Assembly (NCBI RefSeq): GCF_003369795.1
Contig: NZ_CP026730.1
Location: 1,240,001 to 1,304,000, forward strand
Origin: Streptomyces sp. CB09001
Lineage (GTDB): Bacteria > Actinomycetota > Actinomycetes > Streptomycetales > Streptomycetaceae
DNA length: 64,000 bases
Reading direction: 5' to 3'
The notes beneath the pieces were generated by a model, which saw only the letters and a program-made list of their open reading frames with translations, was not told the DNA's origin and made no database searches. The position numbers were made by a program, and so were the translations under genes. This document shows positions 61,844 through 64,000 of the stretch, piece after piece (positions within the stretch are counted from its first letter, which is position 1; the number at the start of each line of letters is the position of its first letter).

Positions 61844-62442
61844 TGCCGCAGGGCAGGCCGAGTGTCGTACCGGAGGACGGACTGACGACCCGACAGCGGC
61901 GCAACCGTCCGCTGGTCGTGGTGCACACGGGGATCGGGAAGGGCAAGTCCACCGCCGCCTTCGGGCTGGCGTTGCGGGCCTGGAACCAGGGGTGGCCGAT
62001 CGGGGTGTTCCAGTTCGTCAAGTCGGCGAAGTGGAAGGTCGGCGAGGAGAACGCCCTGCGGGTGCTGGGCGCCAGCGGCGAGGGCGGAACCGTCGACTGG
62101 CACAAGATGGGCGAGGGCTGGTCCTGGGTCCAGCGCGACGCCCAGCTGGACAACGAGGAGAAGGCCCGGGAGGGCTGGGAGCAGGTCAAGCGGGACCTGG
62201 CCGCCGAGACGTACAAGCTGTACGTGCTGGACGAGTTCGCCTATCCGATGCACTGGGGGTGGGTCGACACCGACGAGGTGGTGTCGGTGCTGCGCGAGCG
62301 GCCGGGGACCCAGCATGTCGTGATCACCGGGCGGAACGCGCCCGCGAAGCTGGTGGAGGTCGCCGATCTCGTCACCGACATGTCCAAGGTCAAGCATCCG
62401 ATGGACGCGGGGCAGAAGGGGCAGAGGGGCATCGAGTGGTGA
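61843..62442 (+). CDS. cobO: Cob(I)yrinic acid a,c-diamide adenosyltransferase
   Basis: A 199-residue CobA/CobO-type ATP:corrinoid adenosyltransferase. P-loop TGIGKGKST (29-37), FQFVKSAKWKVGEENAL, the WVQRDAQLD segment and the Walker B-like YVLDEFAYP. A short N-terminal basic extension (RQRRNRP) precedes the fold. It starts in the TAATG overlap with the chelatase and overlaps cobB by GTGA. Confidence 0.96.
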   Translation: MPQGRPSVVPEDGLTTRQRRNRPLVVVHTGIGKGKSTAAFGLALRAWNQGWPIGVFQFVKSAKWKVGEENALRVLGASGEGGTVDWHKMGEGWSWVQRDAQLDNEEKAREGWEQVKRDLAAETYKLYVLDEFAYPMHWGWVDTDEVVSVLRERPGTQHVVITGRNAPAKLVEVADLVTDMSKVKHPMDAGQKGQRGIEW

Positions 62443-63917
62443 CCTTCTCCGACTCCTACTCCTATTCCGACTCCGACTCCGCCGTTCCCCGGCTGGTCGT
62501 CGCCGCGCCCTCGTCCGGGAGCGGCAAGACCACCGTCGCCACGGGGCTGATGGCCGCGCTCGCCGGGCGCGGGCTCGCCGTGTCGCCGCACAAGGTCGGG
62601 CCCGACTACATCGACCCCGGCTACCACGCGCTCGCCACCGGGCGGGTGGGCCGCAACCTCGACGCGTACCTGTGCGGGCCGGAGCTGGTCGGGCCGCTGT
62701 TCCTGCACGGGGCGCGCGGGTGCGACATCGCCGTGGTCGAGGGGGTCATGGGGCTGTACGACGGGGCCGCCGGGGAGGGCGAGCTGGCGACCACCGCGCA
62801 GGTCGCGAAGGTGTTGCGGGCGCCGGTGGTGCTGGTCGTGGACGCGTCCTCGCAGGCGCGGTCGGTGGCGGCGCTGGTGCACGGGTTCGTGTCCTGGGAC
62901 CCGGAGGTGCGGATCGGGGGCGTGATCCTGAACAAGGTCGCGTCGGACCGGCACGAGGTGGTGCTGCGGGAGGCGGTGGACTCCGTCGGGGTGCCGGTGC
63001 TTGGGGTGTTGCGGCGGGCGCCGCGGGTCGACGTGCCGTCCCGGCATCTGGGGCTGGTTCCTGTCGCCGAGCGGCGTGCGCAGGCGGTGGAGGCGGTTGC
63101 GGCGATGGCCGCGCAGGTTGCCGACGGGTGTGATCTGGAGGCGTTGGTCGGGCTGGCGCGTAGTGCCGGTGCGTTGTCCTCACCGGCTTGGGAAGCCGGT
63201 GAGGCCCTGGCTTCCTCGTCCCCGCCGCCGCTTCCCGTCCCATCCCTGGGGGCTGCGCCCCCGGACCGCCACGATCGGCCCGGACGGCCTCGTCCGCAAG
63301 CGCCGGACCGGCCGAGAGGGCGCGTCGCCGTCGCCGGCGGGGCCGCCTTCACCTTCTCCTACGCCGAGCACACCGAGCTGCTCGCCGCCGCCGGGGCGGA
63401 AGTCGTCACGTTCGATCCGCTGCGGGACGAGGAACTGCCGGAGGGCACTCAGGGGCTCGTCATCGGCGGCGGGTTCCCCGAGGTCTACGCCTCCGAGCTG
63501 TCCGCCAACGAGCCGCTGCGGAAGTCCGTCGCCGAGCTGGCGCTCAGCGGCGCTCCGGTCGCCGCCGAGTGTGCGGGGCTGCTGTATCTGTGCCGGGAGC
63601 TGGACGGGGCGCCGATGTGCGGCGTGCTGGACGCCGCCGCGCGGATGTCCGAGCGGCTGACGCTGGGTTACCGGGACGCCGTGGCCGTGTCCGACAGTGC
63701 GCTGGCCGGGGCGGGGACGCGGATGCGGGGCCACGAGTTCCACCGGACGGTGGTGGAGCCGGGGGCCGGGGCGGCGCCGGCCTGGGGGATACGGGCGCCC
63801 GAGCGGCGCGTCGAGGGATTCGTGGAGCGCGGTGTGCACGCGAGCTATCTGCACACGCACTGGGCGGCCGAGCCCGGTGTCGCCCGTCGGTTCGTGGAGA
63901 GGTGCCGGACGTCATGA
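62439..63917 (+). CDS. cobB: Cobyrinate a,c-diamide synthase (hydrogenobyrinic acid amidase)
   Basis: A 492-residue CobB/CbiA amidotransferase. P-loop APSSGSGKTT (23-32), GPDYIDPGYH, VEGVMGLYDG; the C-terminal GATase has Cys378 (AAECAGLLYL) and His472 region (YLHTHW). Two oddities: a Ser/Tyr/Asp low-complexity N-terminus (SDSYSYSDSDS) from repeated TCC-NNC triplets, and a Pro/Arg-rich linker (about 246-296) created by a dispersed repeat inserted in frame. Both lie outside the catalytic folds. Confidence 0.95.
   Translation: MTFSDSYSYSDSDSAVPRLVVAAPSSGSGKTTVATGLMAALAGRGLAVSPHKVGPDYIDPGYHALATGRVGRNLDAYLCGPELVGPLFLHGARGCDIAVVEGVMGLYDGAAGEGELATTAQVAKVLRAPVVLVVDASSQARSVAALVHGFVSWDPEVRIGGVILNKVASDRHEVVLREAVDSVGVPVLGVLRRAPRVDVPSRHLGLVPVAERRAQAVEAVAAMAAQVADGCDLEALVGLARSAGALSSPAWEAGEALASSSPPPLPVPSLGAAPPDRHDRPGRPRPQAPDRPRGRVAVAGGAAFTFSYAEHTELLAAAGAEVVTFDPLRDEELPEGTQGLVIGGGFPEVYASELSANEPLRKSVAELALSGAPVAAECAGLLYLCRELDGAPMCGVLDAAARMSERLTLGYRDAVAVSDSALAGAGTRMRGHEFHRTVVEPGAGAAPAWGIRAPERRVEGFVERGVHASYLHTHWAAEPGVARRFVERCRTS
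63241..63312 (+). repeat. Dispersed repeat captured inside cobB
   Basis: CTGGGGGCTGCGCCCCCGG, a 16-base spacer and the 22-mer 63287-63308, which matches 6134-6155 with one mismatch. It encodes linker residues about 268-291 of CobB, between its two domains, without breaking the frame. Confidence 0.8.
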
Positions 63918-64000
63918 GCAGCAGGCTGATCGGGGTGGGGGTCGGGCCCGGGGACCCCGAGCTGGTGACCGTGAAGGGCGTCAACGCCCTGCGGGCCGCC
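63914..64000 (+). CDS. cobI: Precorrin-2 C20-methyltransferase (start only; runs off the window)
   Basis: The first 29 codons, MSSRLIGVGVGPGDPELVTV and KGVNALRAA, match the N-terminus of the CobI SAM-dependent methyltransferase (GVGxGDPEL is the SAM-binding start). ATG overlaps cobB's stop. In several Streptomyces this gene is fused to CobJ, which cannot be judged here. Confidence 0.88.
   Translation, partial: MSSRLIGVGVGPGDPELVTVKGVNALRAA

Overview
The window is about 72% G+C, with strongly G/C-biased third codon positions, many GTG starts, ATGA/GTGA stop-start overlaps, a chaplin gene and several Streptomyces-specific families (streptophobe, SGM_5486, Spo0M). It is chromosomal core DNA of a Streptomyces. 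From memory, gene order follows the S. coelicolor stretch from about SCO1792 to SCO1853; this was not checked. No transposase, integrase, prophage, CRISPR array, rRNA or tRNA is visible.

Layout. 1-6500: a partial DNA-3-methyladenine glycosylase, Spo0M, a PEBP protein, an HNH nuclease, an SPFH/NfeD pair, an ABC ATPase, an unknown protein and chaplin ChpE. 6600-14300: a LuxR/NarL two-component pair, an SDR coupled to a QueA-like protein, a secreted transglycosylase behind a structured leader (possible c-di-AMP riboswitch), and an FHA-ABC exporter. 14500-27600: a streptophobe membrane protein, SerB, a SixA-like phosphatase, an MFS transporter with a 38-residue partner and divergent FCD-GntR regulator, FabI/FabG, TldD and PmbA/TldE separated by an unusual 86-bp tandem repeat, and TyrS. 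27600-40750: GlsB-like and DUF3099 proteins, MoaA, an acetate-type symporter with its DUF485 partner, a secreted subtilisin, a CopD-like protein, a DEDDh exonuclease-BRCT protein, SURF1, a GH15 hydrolase and an SDR.

40840-53260: an overlapping Asp23/AmaP envelope-stress operon with a divergent Asp23-related gene, enoyl-CoA hydratase, the small nucleoid-associated protein Gbn preceded by a dense GATC cluster, an ABC-F ATPase with a tiny leader ORF, a VOC protein, an unknown HEAT-like protein, an alpha/beta hydrolase, a class II aldolase and a Pit phosphate transporter behind a PHO box. 53400-64000: a cobalamin riboswitch, a short in-frame upstream ORF, then cobD-cobQ-cobN-chelatase-cobO-cobB-cobI, every junction overlapping by one to four bases, as expected for a B12-repressed operon.

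Most informative features: the tldD-pmbA tandem repeat that generates two coupled 29-codon ORFs; the uORF between riboswitch and cobD; the GATC cluster upstream of the GATC-binding protein gene; a dispersed intergenic repeat captured in frame inside cobB; and a candidate small gene or RNA at 10500-10650. No wholly new multi-gene system could be demonstrated from sequence alone.
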